A DNA stretch of 64,000 bases from Oscillospiraceae bacterium (GCA_021202845.1 JAJQCF010000022.1:181197-245196); one strand, 5' to 3'; positions 50,789-61,012 are shown, counted from the stretch's first letter. Numbers and translations are program-made. Notes: generated by a model from the letters alone, not told the origin.

Positions 50789-51831
50789 CGCCTCACGAAA
50801 ATTCCAGCTCCGCCAGCTACGCCGCGGCGGGAGTTGACATAACTGCGGGCTACAAATCCGTGGAGCTGATGAAGTCGCACATTGCCAGAACTGTGACAAG
50901 CGGCGTTCTGGACGGCATAGGCGGCTTCGGCGGGCTGTTTGCGCCTGACCTCGCCGGTATGAGCGAGCCTGTGCTCGTCTCCGGCACCGATGGCGTGGGC
51001 ACAAAGCTCAAGATAGCTTTTTTGATGGACAAGCACGACACCGTGGGCATAGACTGCGTTGCCATGTGCGTCAACGACATAATCTGCTGCGGCGCGAAGC
51101 CGCTGCTGTTTTTGGACTACATCGCCTGCGGCAAGAACGTGCCGGAGCGCATTGCGGAAATAGTCTCCGGCGTGGCCGAGGGCTGCGTCCGCTCCGGCGC
51201 GGCGCTCGTGGGCGGCGAGACTGCCGAGCACCCGGGACTGATGCCGGAGAGCGAATATGACCTCGCGGGCTTCGCCGTGGGCATAGTGGACAAGAGCAAA
51301 ATTATCGACAACACCGCCATAAAAGCGGGCGACGTGATAATCGCGCTGCCCTCCAGCGGCGTTCACTCCAACGGCTTTTCCCTCGTGCGCCGCGTTCTGG
51401 ACGTGGAAAACGCGGATTTGGGCGCGCCCGTGCCGGAGCTGGGCGGCGCCGGACTGGGAGAGACGCTGCTGACCCCGACAAAAATATACGTCAAGCCCGT
51501 GCTCTCGCTCATGGAGCGTGTGCGCGTCAAGGGCGTCAGCCACATCACCGGCGGCGGCTTTTACGAAAATATTCCCCGCAGCCTGCCCGACGGCATAGGC
51601 GCGAAGATTGAAAAGTCCGCTGTGCGCGTGCCGCCCATATTCCGCCTCATAGCGGAGCGCGGCTCCATCCCCGAGCGCGATATGTTCAACACGTTCAACA
51701 TGGGCGTGGGCATGAGCATTGTCGTCGCCCCCGAGGAGGCAGACGCGGCGCTGGAGCACCTGCGCGCGAGCGGCGAGGACGCCTATATCATCGGCGAGAC
51801 CGCCGCGGGCGAAGGCGTGACGCTGTGCTGA
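50785..51831 (+). CDS. purM: Phosphoribosylformylglycinamidine cyclo-ligase
   Basis: This 348-residue AIR synthetase closes the imidazole ring. [26 protein letters not shown] and [12 protein letters not shown] are family signatures. The start is within the purF stop (ATGA), and purN begins inside the last codons. Confidence 0.97.
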   Translation: MTPHENSSSASYAAAGVDITAGYKSVELMKSHIARTVTSGVLDGIGGFGGLFAPDLAGMSEPVLVSGTDGVGTKLKIAFLMDKHDTVGIDCVAMCVNDIICCGAKPLLFLDYIACGKNVPERIAEIVSGVAEGCVRSGAALVGGETAEHPGLMPESEYDLAGFAVGIVDKSKIIDNTAIKAGDVIIALPSSGVHSNGFSLVRRVLDVENADLGAPVPELGGAGLGETLLTPTKIYVKPVLSLMERVRVKGVSHITGGGFYENIPRSLPDGIGAKIEKSAVRVPPIFRLIAERGSIPERDMFNTFNMGVGMSIVVAPEEADAALEHLRASGEDAYIIGETAAGEGVTLC

Positions 51832-52439
51832 ATATGGAAAAGACGAAAATTGCCGTTTTAGTCTCCGGCGGCGGCACAAATTTGCAGGCGCTCATAGACG
51901 CGCGGGGCAAGGTACTGCAAAGCGGCGAGATTGTGCTTGTGGTCTCCACACGCTCCGACGCCTACGCTCTGCAGCGCGCGGCGGCGGCGGGCATTCCCGC
52001 CGTCACGGTCGAGCGCAAGGGAAAGACCCAGCAGGAGTTTGAGCGCGGCTTGACCGAGGCTCTGTCAGCTGCCGGAGCGGAAATGCTGGTGCTGGCTGGC
52101 TTTATGAGCATACTCAGCGCGGACTTCACCTCGCGCTGGCCGGAGAGAATAATCAACATCCACCCCTCGCTGATACCGTCGTTCTGCGGCAAGGGCTTTT
52201 ACGGGCTGCACGTCCACGAGGCCGCGCTGGCATACGGCGTCAAGGTGACGGGCGCGACTGTGCATTATGTAAACGAAGTTCCCGACGGCGGAAAAATCAT
52301 TCTGCAAAAGGCCGTTGAAGTTCTGCCCGACGACACGCCGGAGACTTTGCAGCGCCGCGTAATGGAGCAGGCCGAGTGGGTTCTGCTACCGCGGGCGGCG
52401 GAGATGACGGCCCGCGCGCTGGCAGAAAAACGAAATTGA
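51825..52439 (+). CDS. purN: Phosphoribosylglycinamide formyltransferase
   Basis: This enzyme of about 204 residues transfers a formyl group from 10-formyl-tetrahydrofolate to [26 protein letters not shown] and the catalytic region [19 protein letters not shown] are clear. The start is uncertain: a GTG at 51825 has GAAGG 9 bases upstream, while the ATG at 51834 has no nearby ribosome site but could be reached by coupling. The operon ends here; purH and purD are not in the window. Confidence 0.95.
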   Translation: MLNMEKTKIAVLVSGGGTNLQALIDARGKVLQSGEIVLVVSTRSDAYALQRAAAAGIPAVTVERKGKTQQEFERGLTEALSAAGAEMLVLAGFMSILSADFTSRWPERIINIHPSLIPSFCGKGFYGLHVHEAALAYGVKVTGATVHYVNEVPDGGKIILQKAVEVLPDDTPETLQRRVMEQAEWVLLPRAAEMTARALAEKRN

Positions 52440-52446
52440 CAAAAAT

Positions 52447-52470
52447 CCGCGCACAGCAAATCGTGCGCGG
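52447..52470 (+). terminator. Terminator after purN
   Basis: A perfect 8-bp stem, CCGCGCAC with GTGCGCGG, is followed by a T-rich stretch. Confidence 0.8.
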
Positions 52471-52538
52471 GCTTTGCATTGAATTGTAATTTTAATTATT
52501 GATTATTGAATCGAATTGAAAAAGAGAGAATTGCTGTA

Positions 52539-53399
52539 ATGGCGCACACCTATAATGAGCTGTATATTGAAACGCGGCGGCGGCTGCGCGACGCGGGCAT
52601 AAGCGCCTATGCGCTGGAGGCGCGGCTTATAACCGCAATGGCGGCGGGAAAGACGACAGAAAAGCTGCTGCAAGACTTAAATTATTACACAACCGACGCC
52701 ATAGCGCGCTCTGTGAGGGAGCTGTGCGACCGCAGATTAGCGGGGGAGCCGGTGGCCTACATCACGGGGCGCTGGGAGTTTTACGGTCTGCCGCTGGAGA
52801 TAACGCCCAACGTGCTCATTCCGCGCGCGGACACGGAAGTGCTTGTGGAGAAGTCCGTGGAGATGCTGCGCGGCGTGAAGCAGAACGCCCATGTGCTGGA
52901 CTTATGCACCGGCAGCGGCTGCGTCGGCTGCGCCGTTGCCAAGACAATGCCCGCGGCGCGCGTTACGCTTGTGGATAATAGCCGCGCGGCGCTGGAGGTG
53001 GCGCGCAGGAATATACGCCTGAACTCGCTCAGCTCGCGCGTGGTCTGCGTGGAGGCTGACGTTACGCAGCCCCCGCCGCTCCGCCTCGGGCGCTTTGACC
53101 TCATCACCTGCAACCCGCCGTACATACGCACGGACGAATTGCCGACGCTGGACGCCGAAGTGCGCGACTATGAGCCCATATCCGCTCTGGACGGCGGGGA
53201 GGACGGCCTTGACTTCTACCGCGCCGTGCTCAGCCGCTGGACGGTGCTGCTCTCGCGCGGCGGCGCAATGCTCTTTGAAGTGGGGGAGGGGCAGGCCGAC
53301 GACGTGCTTAATATGATGCGCGGCGCAGGCTTTATAGATTTGGGAACGGTCAGGGATACCGGCGCGATGGAGCGCGTTGTGTTCGGTGTTGCTCCCTGA
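52539..53399 (+). CDS. prmC: Peptide chain release factor N5-glutamine methyltransferase
   Basis: This 286-residue SAM-dependent enzyme methylates the GGQ glutamine of release factors 1 and 2. It has a helical N-terminal domain and a Rossmann domain with LDLCTGSGCVG and the catalytic NPPY motif (LITCNPPYIR). The ATG at 52539 is preferred over an upstream TTG, with AGAGAGA before it. prfA is not adjacent. Confidence 0.94.
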   Translation: MAHTYNELYIETRRRLRDAGISAYALEARLITAMAAGKTTEKLLQDLNYYTTDAIARSVRELCDRRLAGEPVAYITGRWEFYGLPLEITPNVLIPRADTEVLVEKSVEMLRGVKQNAHVLDLCTGSGCVGCAVAKTMPAARVTLVDNSRAALEVARRNIRLNSLSSRVVCVEADVTQPPPLRLGRFDLITCNPPYIRTDELPTLDAEVRDYEPISALDGGEDGLDFYRAVLSRWTVLLSRGGAMLFEVGEGQADDVLNMMRGAGFIDLGTVRDTGAMERVVFGVAP

Positions 53400-53477
53400 T
53401 TATGTATAATATTATATATTCGAGCTTTATGCAGCAGATTTAACGAATTATGAATTATTTTGTGAGGTAGCAAAGAA

Positions 53478-54578
53478 ATGGCTGAAAAGAAAAAGGTTCC
53501 AATATCCACACCGGGTCAGGCGAGCGACAAAAAGACCGCGCTTGAAACGGCTATAGCGCAGATTGAAAAGAGCTACGGCAAGGGCGCCATTATGCGCCTC
53601 GGCGACGACATTCCCGTGAATGTGGACGCCATATCCACCGGCTCGCTCTCTCTGGACTTGGCGCTCGGTATAGGCGGAGTCCCCAGAGGGCGCATTGTGG
53701 AAATCTACGGCCCAGAGTCCTCCGGCAAGACGACCTTGGCGCTGCACATTCTGGCCTCCGCGCAGAAGGGCGGCGGCGAGGTGGCGTTCATCGACGTGGA
53801 GCACGCGCTGGAGCCCGCCTACGCCCGCGCCGTCGGCGTGAACATTGACGATTTGCTCATATCCCAGCCGGACACCGGCGAGCAGGCGCTGGAGATAACG
53901 GAGGCGCTTGTGCGCTCCGGCGCGGTTGACGTTGTGGTTGTTGACTCCGTGGCCGCGCTGCTGCCGCGCAGCGAGTTGGAGGGCGAAATGGGCGACTCCT
54001 CCGTCGGCGTTGTGGCAAGGCTTATGTCGCAGGCGCTGAGAAAGCTGGCGGGCACGATAAGCAAGACGAACTGCATCGTCGTCTTTATCAACCAGCTGCG
54101 TGAGAAGATAGGCGTTATGTACGGCAACCCCGAGACGACCCCGGGCGGCCGCGCGCTGAAATACTTCTCCTCCGTGCGCATAGACGTGCGCCGCATTGAA
54201 ACGCTCAAGTCCGGCGGCGAGATGATAGGCAACCGCACGAGGGCGAAAATTGTCAAGAACAAGGTCGCGCCCCCGTTCCGCGAGGCGGAGTTCGACATCA
54301 TGTACGGCGAGGGCATCAGCAAGGTCGGCGAAATCGTTGACCTCGCGGTGAAGCTGGAGATTATCGACAAGGGCGGCGCGTGGTTCACCGTCGGCGACAC
54401 GCGCATACAAGGCCGTGACGGCGTTAAGGAATACCTCAAGGAGCACCCCGACGTGGCGGACGACATCGAAGCGCAGATACGCGCCAACGCCTACAAGCTG
54501 ATGACGCCGCAGTCGCGCCGCGCCGCGCAGGTGGCAGGCCGCGCCGTGGACGTCTCCGCCGAGGACTTTGAAGGCTGA
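53478..54578 (+). CDS. recA: Recombinase RecA
   Basis: This 366-residue strand-exchange protein and LexA co-protease has Walker [10 protein letters not shown], the [14 protein letters not shown] loop 2 region and a normal C-terminus. GTGAGGT lies upstream. A TATAAT box occurs in the AT-rich gap, but no LexA/DinR box is visible, so SOS control is not apparent. recX follows after five bases. Confidence 0.98.
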   Translation: MAEKKKVPISTPGQASDKKTALETAIAQIEKSYGKGAIMRLGDDIPVNVDAISTGSLSLDLALGIGGVPRGRIVEIYGPESSGKTTLALHILASAQKGGGEVAFIDVEHALEPAYARAVGVNIDDLLISQPDTGEQALEITEALVRSGAVDVVVVDSVAALLPRSELEGEMGDSSVGVVARLMSQALRKLAGTISKTNCIVVFINQLREKIGVMYGNPETTPGGRALKYFSSVRIDVRRIETLKSGGEMIGNRTRAKIVKNKVAPPFREAEFDIMYGEGISKVGEIVDLAVKLEIIDKGGAWFTVGDTRIQGRDGVKEYLKEHPDVADDIEAQIRANAYKLMTPQSRRAAQVAGRAVDVSAEDFEG

Positions 54579-54583
54579 AGACA

Positions 54584-55186
54584 GTGAAGCTGACCGGCGT
54601 ACAGCCCCTATCGGGAGATAAATACCGCCTGAGCTTTGACGGCGCGGAGGCGCTTATAGTCCCTGCGGACATTGCCGTGGGGCTCGGCGGCGGGGAGCGC
54701 GGCGTTTCCGACGAGGAATATGCCGAGTGGCGCGCCGCCGCTGACTCTCTGCACTGCCGCGAGCGGGCTATGCGCATTCTCTCCGCCACCCCCATGAGCG
54801 AGCGCGGGCTTTATGACCGCCTTGTGGAGAAGGGAGAGCCGGAGCGCGCCGCCGCCGAGACCGTGGCGTGGCTTGTGTCCATAGGCTTTTTGAACGATGA
54901 GACCTATGCCGCCATGTTGGTGCGCCACTGCGCGGCCAAGGGCTACGGCGCGCGGCGAGTGCGCGACGAGCTCTACCGCCGCAAGGTTCCGCGCGAAATG
55001 TGGGACGCGGCCATGGACGAGATGCCGGAGCAGGACGAGACAATAGACCGCCTCCTGCGCTCAAAGCTGAAGAGCGCGGAGCCGGACAGAGCCGAGCTGA
55101 AAAGAGCCACGGACGCGCTGGCGCGCCGCGGCTTTAGCTGGGAGGAAATTCGCGCGGCCTTGGAGCGGCTGCGCGACGAGGAATAA
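54584..55186 (+). CDS. recX: Regulatory protein RecX
   Basis: This 200-residue protein, mostly helical three-helix repeats (SERGLYDRLVEKGEPERAA; GFLNDETYAAMLVRH; GARRVRDELYRRKVP), caps RecA filaments. The start is GTG with GAAGG upstream. It is co-transcribed with recA, as in many Firmicutes, and ends two bases before rimO. Confidence 0.93.
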   Translation: MKLTGVQPLSGDKYRLSFDGAEALIVPADIAVGLGGGERGVSDEEYAEWRAAADSLHCRERAMRILSATPMSERGLYDRLVEKGEPERAAAETVAWLVSIGFLNDETYAAMLVRHCAAKGYGARRVRDELYRRKVPREMWDAAMDEMPEQDETIDRLLRSKLKSAEPDRAELKRATDALARRGFSWEEIRAALERLRDEE

Positions 55187-55188
55187 AA

Positions 55189-56511
55189 ATGGCGAATGAA
55201 AAAATTGCCCTCATTTCACTGGGCTGTGCAAAAAACCTTGTAAACAGCGAACAGATGCTGTGTCTGCTCTCCGACGCCGGTTATGAGCTGGTGTCCGAGC
55301 TGGAAGGCGCTGACGCAGTTATAATCAACACCTGCGGCTTCATCGACGAGGCCAAGAGCGAGGCCATAGCGAACATTGTGGACGCGGGTCTGCTCAAAGC
55401 CGACGGCAAGCTGGGCAAAATCATTGTCACCGGCTGCCTCGCGGAGCGCTATCGCAGCGAGATACGCAGCCAGTTGCCCGAGGCCGACGCGCTGGTGGGC
55501 GTGGGCAGCTACGGCGAGATTGCCGACGTTGTGCGCCGCACCTTGGACGGCGAGCGCCCCGAGGCCTACGCCGACAAAAACGCGCCCGTGGACGAGGTGG
55601 GGCGCTTCATCACAACCGGCCCCGCGTGGGCTTACCTGAAAATTGCCGAGGGCTGCGACAACCGCTGCGCCTACTGTGCCATTCCCGACATACGCGGACG
55701 CTTCCGCAGCCGCCCGATGGAGAATATAATAGCCGAGGCCAAGGCGCTGGCGGAAAGCGGCGTGAAGGAGCTCATACTCATAGCGCAGGACTTGACGCGA
55801 TACGGCACCGACATCTACGGCCGCCGCGCGCTGGCGGAGCTGTGCCGCGCTCTGGCCGAGCTGGACGGCGTACACTGGCTGCGCCTGCACTATCTCTACC
55901 CCGACGAGATTGACGGCGAGCTGATAGACGAAATCGCCGCCAACGAGAAAATTGTCAAATATCTCGACATACCAATTCAGCACATCAACTCCGACATTCT
56001 GCGCCGCATGAACCGCAGGGGCGACGGCGAGTTTATCCGCGCGCTCTTTTCCGACTTGCGCGAGCGCATACCGCGGCTCGTACTGCGCACCAGCCTCATA
56101 ACCGGCCTTCCGGGCGAGGGCGAGGCGGAGTTCGAGGAGCTGTGCGAGTTCCTGCGCGAAGCGAAAATTGAGCGCGTCGGCGTTTTTCCCTACTCCCCCG
56201 AGGAGGGCACACCGGCGTATGATATGCCCGACAGGTGCGATTTCGAGGAAGCGGAGCGCCGCGCGGGGCTTATTATGGAGCTGCAAAACGGCATAATGGA
56301 TGAATACAACGCCGCCATGCAGGGCAGGACGCTGGAGGTGCTCTGCACCGGCGCCGATGGCGGTTACTTGACAGGGCGGACGTATGCCGACTCGCCCGAC
56401 GTTGACGGCACTATCTACTTCACGGGTAAGTGCGAGGCGGGGCAATTCACCAAGGTGCTCGTCACCGGCGAAATGGACGGCGAGCTTGTAGGAGAGGAGA
56501 TTGACGAATGA
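55189..56511 (+). CDS. rimO: Ribosomal protein S12 methylthiotransferase RimO
   Basis: This 440-residue radical SAM enzyme adds a methylthio group to Asp of ribosomal protein S12. The N-terminal MTTase domain starts with ISLGCAKNLVNSE, which separates RimO from MiaB. The radical SAM motif CDNRCAYC and a C-terminal TRAM domain follow. It overlaps pgsA by four bases. Confidence 0.97.
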   Translation: MANEKIALISLGCAKNLVNSEQMLCLLSDAGYELVSELEGADAVIINTCGFIDEAKSEAIANIVDAGLLKADGKLGKIIVTGCLAERYRSEIRSQLPEADALVGVGSYGEIADVVRRTLDGERPEAYADKNAPVDEVGRFITTGPAWAYLKIAEGCDNRCAYCAIPDIRGRFRSRPMENIIAEAKALAESGVKELILIAQDLTRYGTDIYGRRALAELCRALAELDGVHWLRLHYLYPDEIDGELIDEIAANEKIVKYLDIPIQHINSDILRRMNRRGDGEFIRALFSDLRERIPRLVLRTSLITGLPGEGEAEFEELCEFLREAKIERVGVFPYSPEEGTPAYDMPDRCDFEEAERRAGLIMELQNGIMDEYNAAMQGRTLEVLCTGADGGYLTGRTYADSPDVDGTIYFTGKCEAGQFTKVLVTGEMDGELVGEEIDE

Positions 56512-57029
56512 CAACAGCCAACAAGCTGACTTTATTGCGCGTTGCGCTGATACCTGTATTTTTGATAATACTATATCTGGATTTCCCGTTTGCGAGCTGG
56601 GTGGCGCTGGCGGTGTTCATAATCGCCAGCCTGACGGATATGCTGGACGGCTACATAGCGCGGCACTACAACCAAGTGACCGACTTCGGCAAGTTTATGG
56701 ACCCGCTGGCGGACAAAATGCTTGTCATGGCGGCCATGTGCTGGTTCGTCGAGCGCGGCGCGATGTACGGCTGGGTGCTGGCGCTCGTGCTGCTGCGGGA
56801 ATTTGCCGTCAGCGGTATGCGCCTTGTCGCCGTTGAGCAGGGCAGGGTAATAGCCGCGGCCAAGAGCGGCAAGATTAAGACGTTCGCCACAATGGTCTGC
56901 CTGTGCCTCATGCTGGCGTTCAGCTTCGGCTGGCTGAACATTGTGTGCCAAATCGTAATTCTTGTCACAACGCTGTACTCCGGCGTTGAATACTTTGTCA
57001 ATAACAAGGACGTTTTCCGCAGCGCGTAA
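56508..57029 (+). CDS. pgsA: CDP-diacylglycerol--glycerol-3-phosphate 3-phosphatidyltransferase
   Basis: This 173-residue membrane enzyme makes phosphatidylglycerol phosphate. The CDP-alcohol phosphotransferase motif is intact (DMLDGYIAR, then GKFMDPLADK), with about five transmembrane helices. rimO-pgsA linkage is common in Firmicutes. Confidence 0.96.
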   Translation: MTTANKLTLLRVALIPVFLIILYLDFPFASWVALAVFIIASLTDMLDGYIARHYNQVTDFGKFMDPLADKMLVMAAMCWFVERGAMYGWVLALVLLREFAVSGMRLVAVEQGRVIAAAKSGKIKTFATMVCLCLMLAFSFGWLNIVCQIVILVTTLYSGVEYFVNNKDVFRSA

Positions 57030-57034
57030 TTACG

Positions 57035-57066
57035 GCGCGGGCAAAGCGTCCTGCGCCTGCCCGCGC
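57035..57066 (+). other. Hairpin just before the SLH gene ribosome site
   Basis: GCGCGGGCA pairs with TGCCCGCGC; the ribosome site GAAGGAGAGAGG follows at once. With no U tract, it is more likely a stabilising or processing hairpin than a terminator. Confidence 0.45.
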
Positions 57067-57082
57067 GAAGGAGAGAGGAAAA

Positions 57083-58528
57083 ATGAGCTGCAAGAGGCTT
57101 TTTGCGGCGCTGCTGGCCGCGGCAATGCTGCTCCTGCCGACGCTCGCGCTGGCAGAGGGCTCGCTTACGCTGTCCGAGCAGTCGATAACAATGACTTTGG
57201 GCGAGAGCACGCACTACATAACCTCCACGCTCAGCGGCAGCGATGACACACGCCGCTGGCAGAGCTCCGATACCTCGGTCGTCACGCTGGCCACCGCGGG
57301 CGGCGGGCGCTCGGCGTATCTGACCGCGGTGGGCGAGGGCGAGGCCGTTATCACAGTGACGGCGGGCGAGCTCTCCGCCTCCTGCCGCGTGACGGTCACA
57401 GCTGCCGCGACCGGCGAAACTTCGACAGAGGCCGCAGCGGAGGAGAACTCAACAGAGGCCGACGCGGAGCAGGACGGAACCCAAGCGGAGACCGGCGGCG
57501 CGGCAGAGACGACCGACGCTACACAATCAACTGCCGAAGCGACCGAGACAGCAGCCGAGACCTTTGCCATATCCGTCGAGTACACCGCGGGCGGCAGCGT
57601 CAGCGGCCCCGACAGCGTGGAAAAGGGCGAGCGGGCGGAGTATACGATTACGGCGGACACCGGCTGGCACATCGCCGCGGTCACGGTTGACGGCGTGAGC
57701 GTCGGCGCGGCGGAGGAGTACGCTTTTTCCTCCGTGACGAAAAACCACACCCTGACCGCCGTTTTTGAGCAGCATATTTTGGCTCACTACTTTGCCGCCG
57801 AGCCGACGACGGAGGCGACGGGGAACTTGGAGTATTGGTACTGCACAACCTGCGGCAAATATTTCTCGAATTCCGCGGGGACTAAGGAGACGACGCTCTC
57901 CGCCGTCACGCTCTCCAAGCTCTCGGCTGACTCCGCGGCTGCCGTAGCGGAGACGGTGGAGGCCGAGCCGAGCGCGGAGGACGACTACAGCGACCTCACC
58001 GCGGGCGCGTGGTACGCCTCGGCGGTGGAATTTGTTCTGACAAACGGCCTGATGAACGGCGTAGGCGGCGGCAAGTTCAACCCCGATGGCGTTATGAGCC
58101 GCGCCATGCTCGTGACCGTGCTGCACCGCGCGGCGGGCTACCCCGAGGCGACGGTTGCCTCCGCCTTTGCCGACACTGAGCGCGACAGCTGGTACTCCGC
58201 CGCGGTTGACTGGGCGGCGCAAAACGGCATAGTCAAGGGCTACAGCACGTTTGAGTTTGACCCCAACGGCTCAGTGACGCGCGAGCAGATAGCCGCCATT
58301 TTCCAGCGCTACGCCGCGTGGCTGGGCGTGGAAGAGCCAGAGAGCGGCGATACTTCCGGCTTTTCCGACGCCGCGCAAATATCCGCGTGGGCTGAAGATT
58401 CAATCCGCTGGGCAGTAGGCAGCGGCCTCCTCCACGGCAACGCCGACGGTACCCTAAACCCCACCTCCGCCGCCACCCGCGCCGAAACCGCGCAGATACT
58501 CCTGAACTTCGAGCTGAGCAGGGGATAA
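57083..58528 (+). CDS. Surface protein with Ig-like domain and three SLH repeats
   Basis: This 481-residue exported protein has a signal peptide (about 1-24, ending ALA). A bacterial Ig-like BIG2 domain (about 25-110) is followed by a Thr/Glu/Ala linker and a beta-repeat domain (ISVEYTAGGSVSGPDSV, about 165-230). A small module has a CTTCGKYF motif. Three S-layer homology repeats follow, starting near residues 295, 355 and 420 (WYASAVEFVLTNGLMNG; WYSAAVDWAAQNGIVKG; WAEDSIRWAVGSGLLHG). SLH domains bind pyruvylated wall polymers, so it is anchored to the cell wall. Its partner is unknown. It ends at a strong terminator. Confidence 0.9.
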   Translation: MSCKRLFAALLAAAMLLLPTLALAEGSLTLSEQSITMTLGESTHYITSTLSGSDDTRRWQSSDTSVVTLATAGGGRSAYLTAVGEGEAVITVTAGELSASCRVTVTAAATGETSTEAAAEENSTEADAEQDGTQAETGGAAETTDATQSTAEATETAAETFAISVEYTAGGSVSGPDSVEKGERAEYTITADTGWHIAAVTVDGVSVGAAEEYAFSSVTKNHTLTAVFEQHILAHYFAAEPTTEATGNLEYWYCTTCGKYFSNSAGTKETTLSAVTLSKLSADSAAAVAETVEAEPSAEDDYSDLTAGAWYASAVEFVLTNGLMNGVGGGKFNPDGVMSRAMLVTVLHRAAGYPEATVASAFADTERDSWYSAAVDWAAQNGIVKGYSTFEFDPNGSVTREQIAAIFQRYAAWLGVEEPESGDTSGFSDAAQISAWAEDSIRWAVGSGLLHGNADGTLNPTSAATRAETAQILLNFELSRG

Positions 58529-58553
58529 TGCCAATGGCAGAGAATTAAAAATC

Positions 58554-58596
58554 CGCGGCCTCGTTGAAACAGCTTGACGAGGCCGCGGCATTTTTG
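58554..58596 (+). terminator. Intrinsic terminator with conserved GAAACAGCT loop (copy 2)
   Basis: A 12-bp stem, CCGCGGCCTCGT with ACGAGGCCGCGG, surrounds TGAAACAGCTTG and is followed by CATTTTT. It is near-identical to the terminator at 26316, including the loop. Confidence 0.92.
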
Positions 58597-58649
58597 CCCT
58601 ACTGTCATTTTTTCTACTCGAGCGGACGGATACGTCGCAAAATTACTGA

Positions 58650-58674
58650 ATTGGCAGCATTTTTTTAGCCGAGG
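58650..58674. repeat. 25-base sequence also present at 27499-27522
   Basis: TTGGCAGCA, a run of T (seven here, six there) and AGCCGAGG are shared, with weaker similarity continuing for about 12 bases. Here it covers the stop codon of the phosphodiesterase gene; at 27.5 kb it covers the ends of DUF4363 and of the AT-rich cassette gene. Confidence 0.6.
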
Positions 58675-59213
58675 TTCTCGCTGTGGTATACGCTGCCGTC
58701 CAGCGTTTTCCACTTTGCCATATCTCCCTCCAAGAGCATATAACCGCGCTCGCTGCCGTCCTTGGGGATGGACACCGAGCCGGGGTTCAGGCAGATGTTG
58801 TCCTCGCCGAAGCGCTCCCAAGTCGGGACGTGCGTGTGGCCGTGCAGCAGAATGTCGCCGCGCTGCAGCGGCGGCGGTGAGGCAAGGCTATAGCGGTGGC
58901 CATGCGTGGCGTAAATAAGGCGCCGGCCGAGCGCGAGAACGCAGAAGTCGGACATTATGGGAAACTCCAGCATCATCTGGTCCACCTCGGCGTCGCAGTT
59001 GCCGCGGATGCAAAATATTTTTTGCTTAATGCCGTTCAGCATTTCCGCCGTCTCGCTGGGCGCGTAGCCTTGGGGCAGGGCGTTGCGCGGGCCGTGGTAG
59101 AGAATGTCGCCCAAGAGCAGCAGCCTGTCCGCGCCCTCGCGCTCCAGCGCCTCCAGCAGCTTGGAGCAGTAAAACGCCGAGCCGTGTATGTCCGACGCTA
59201 TCATAAGCTTCAT
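58665..59213 (-). CDS. YfcE/MJ0936-type metallophosphodiesterase
   Basis: This 182-residue calcineurin-like phosphoesterase has metal ligands in IASDIHGS, LLGDILYHG, IRGNCDAE, ATHGHRY and LHGHTHVP. Related enzymes hydrolyse small phosphodiesters; the natural substrate is unknown. GGAGG precedes the ATG. It lies downstream of metQNI but is separated from it by a terminator, so it is probably a separate unit. Confidence 0.93.
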   Translation of the reverse strand: MKLMIASDIHGSAFYCSKLLEALEREGADRLLLLGDILYHGPRNALPQGYAPSETAEMLNGIKQKIFCIRGNCDAEVDQMMLEFPIMSDFCVLALGRRLIYATHGHRYSLASPPPLQRGDILLHGHTHVPTWERFGEDNICLNPGSVSIPKDGSERGYMLLEGDMAKWKTLDGSVYHSENLG

Positions 59214-59250
59214 GTGCAGTACCTCCTATCGGATTATGTTAAAAAGCAAA

Positions 59251-59280
59251 GCGGCGTGTCATGCATTTACGACACGCCGC
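59251..59280 (-). terminator. Terminator after metI
   Basis: A perfect 10-bp stem, GCGGCGTGTC with GACACGCCGC, followed on the minus strand by TTTGCTTTTT. Confidence 0.9.
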
Positions 59281-59306
59281 TATTTTTGCAGTCTCCGGCC
59301 GCGCGG

Positions 59307-60017
59307 TCACTTCAGGCGCTTGTCGCTCTTGACCGTGGCCGCCGTGCCTATGGACTGAAATATTTGAACGATAATTATCAGCAGTATGACCGCAATCACC
59401 ATGACGAGGTACTTGTAGCGGTAGTAGCCGTAGTTTATGGCAATCTTGCCCAGACCGCCGCCGCCGATTATGCCGCTCATGGCGGAGTAGCCCAGCACCG
59501 TGGTTATGGCAATGGTGAAATTCGATATAAGCGAGGGTACGCTCTCCGGCAGCATGACCTTCCACACAATCTGGAACGGCGACGCGCCCATGCTCTGCGC
59601 GGCCTCGATTATATTGGGGTTGACTTCGCGCAGGCTGCTTTCCACAAGGCGCGCCACAAAGGGGAACGCCGCCACCACGAGCGGCACGACTGTTGCCGGA
59701 GTGCCGACGGTGGTGCCGATTATGAGGCGCGAGAGGGGAAAGACCATTATCATCAGTATGAGGAAAGGTATGGAGCGCAGCAGGTTTATTATCACGTTCA
59801 GCGCCGCCATAAACGGTTTGGGCAGCGGCCGCACGCCGCTTTTGTCGCCCGCGACCAGCAGCACGCCCAGCGGCAGACCGATGACCACAGCCAGCAGCGT
59901 GCTGAGCACCGTGACGTAAAATGTCTCCCAAATGGCAAAGGGGATTTCCTCCTGCAAAACTCTGAGAGCCTCCTCCACGGAGGCGGATGTAAACATTTTT
60001 TCCAACATTGCGCTCAA
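59307..60017 (-). CDS. metI: Methionine ABC transporter permease
   Basis: This 236-residue permease with five transmembrane helices has the EAA-type loop ESSLREVNPNIIEAAQSMGASP of the MetI family and GGGGLGKIAINYGYYRY near the end. The start overlaps the metN stop by four bases. It is the last gene of metQNI. Confidence 0.95.
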   Translation of the reverse strand: MSAMLEKMFTSASVEEALRVLQEEIPFAIWETFYVTVLSTLLAVVIGLPLGVLLVAGDKSGVRPLPKPFMAALNVIINLLRSIPFLILMIMVFPLSRLIIGTTVGTPATVVPLVVAAFPFVARLVESSLREVNPNIIEAAQSMGASPFQIVWKVMLPESVPSLISNFTIAITTVLGYSAMSGIIGGGGLGKIAINYGYYRYKYLVMVIAVILLIIIVQIFQSIGTAATVKSDKRLK

Positions 60018-61012
60018 ACCTCCTCAACGACCACGCCGTCTACACTCTGCAAAAACTGCTTCGCCGCCTCGAAGTCGGCGTCGCCGCCGGGCAGAGCCAG
60101 CAGCATGGTTCCGTAAACCTTGTCGTCCAGCCGCCGTGTGGACGCGGCTAGTATGTTTGCCAGCACGTTTTTCTCCACGGCCATGCGCGCAATGAGCGGA
60201 GAGCCCGCGGCGTCCGCACCGTTGAACGTGACCCGCAGACGCTTTTCGTCGTGGGGGTCGGAGACGAGCACGTCGGCTCCCGTGGGGAACACCAAGCGGC
60301 GCGCGGCGTCGGACTTGGGGCTGGAGAATACCGTGCCCACAGCGCCCTGCTCGGCCACCTCGCCGCCGTCTAAGATGGCGACATGGTCGCATATCTCCTC
60401 CACGACGCTCATTTGGTGAGTGATGATGACGACGGTAATGCCCAGCTTTTCGTTTATGTCCTTTATGAGCTGCAAAATGGAGTGCGTCGTGTTGGGGTCG
60501 AGCGCGGAGGTGGCCTCGTCGCACAGCAGCACCTTGGGGTCTGTGGCGAGCGCGCGGGCTATGGCTACGCGCTGCTGCTGGCCGCCGCTGAGCTGTGCGG
60601 GGTAGCTTCGCGCCTTGTCGGGCAGGCCGACAAGCTCCAGCAGCTCCATTGCGCGCTTTTTGGCCTCGGCGCGCTTCATGCCCGCCAGCTCCAGCGGGAA
60701 GCAGACGTTGCGCAGGCAGCTGCGCTGCATGAGCAGGTTGAAGCTCTGGAATATCATGGCGATGTTGCGCCGCTCCGCCCTCAGCTCGGTATCCGAAAGC
60801 GCGGCCATGTCCCTGCCGTTTATTATAACGTGCCCCTCCGTGGGGCGCTCAAGCATATTTATGCAGCGCACAAGCGTACTCTTGCCCGCGCCGGACATGC
60901 CGATTATGCCGAAAATATCCCCGTCGTTTATAGTGAGGGAGATATTTTTCAGCGCCTGCACCTCTCCGCCGGATACGGAAAAGGTTTTGGAAAGGTTTTG
61001 TATTTCTATCAT
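60014..61012 (-). CDS. metN: Methionine ABC transporter ATP-binding protein
   Basis: This 332-residue ATPase has Walker A GMSGAGKST, signature LSGGQQQR and Walker B VLLCDEAT. A C-terminal NIL regulatory domain (about 255-332) in MetN binds methionine and inhibits uptake. The ATG at 61012 is chosen because GGAGG lies upstream and the sequence then begins MIEIQNLSKTF. Confidence 0.95.
   Translation of the reverse strand: MIEIQNLSKTFSVSGGEVQALKNISLTINDGDIFGIIGMSGAGKSTLVRCINMLERPTEGHVIINGRDMAALSDTELRAERRNIAMIFQSFNLLMQRSCLRNVCFPLELAGMKRAEAKKRAMELLELVGLPDKARSYPAQLSGGQQQRVAIARALATDPKVLLCDEATSALDPNTTHSILQLIKDINEKLGITVVIITHQMSVVEEICDHVAILDGGEVAEQGAVGTVFSSPKSDAARRLVFPTGADVLVSDPHDEKRLRVTFNGADAAGSPLIARMAVEKNVLANILAASTRRLDDKVYGTMLLALPGGDADFEAAKQFLQSVDGVVVEEV

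Noticed and set aside
53400-53477. LexA/DinR box before recA
   Set aside because: The AT-rich gap contains no GAAC-N4-GTTC type dyad.
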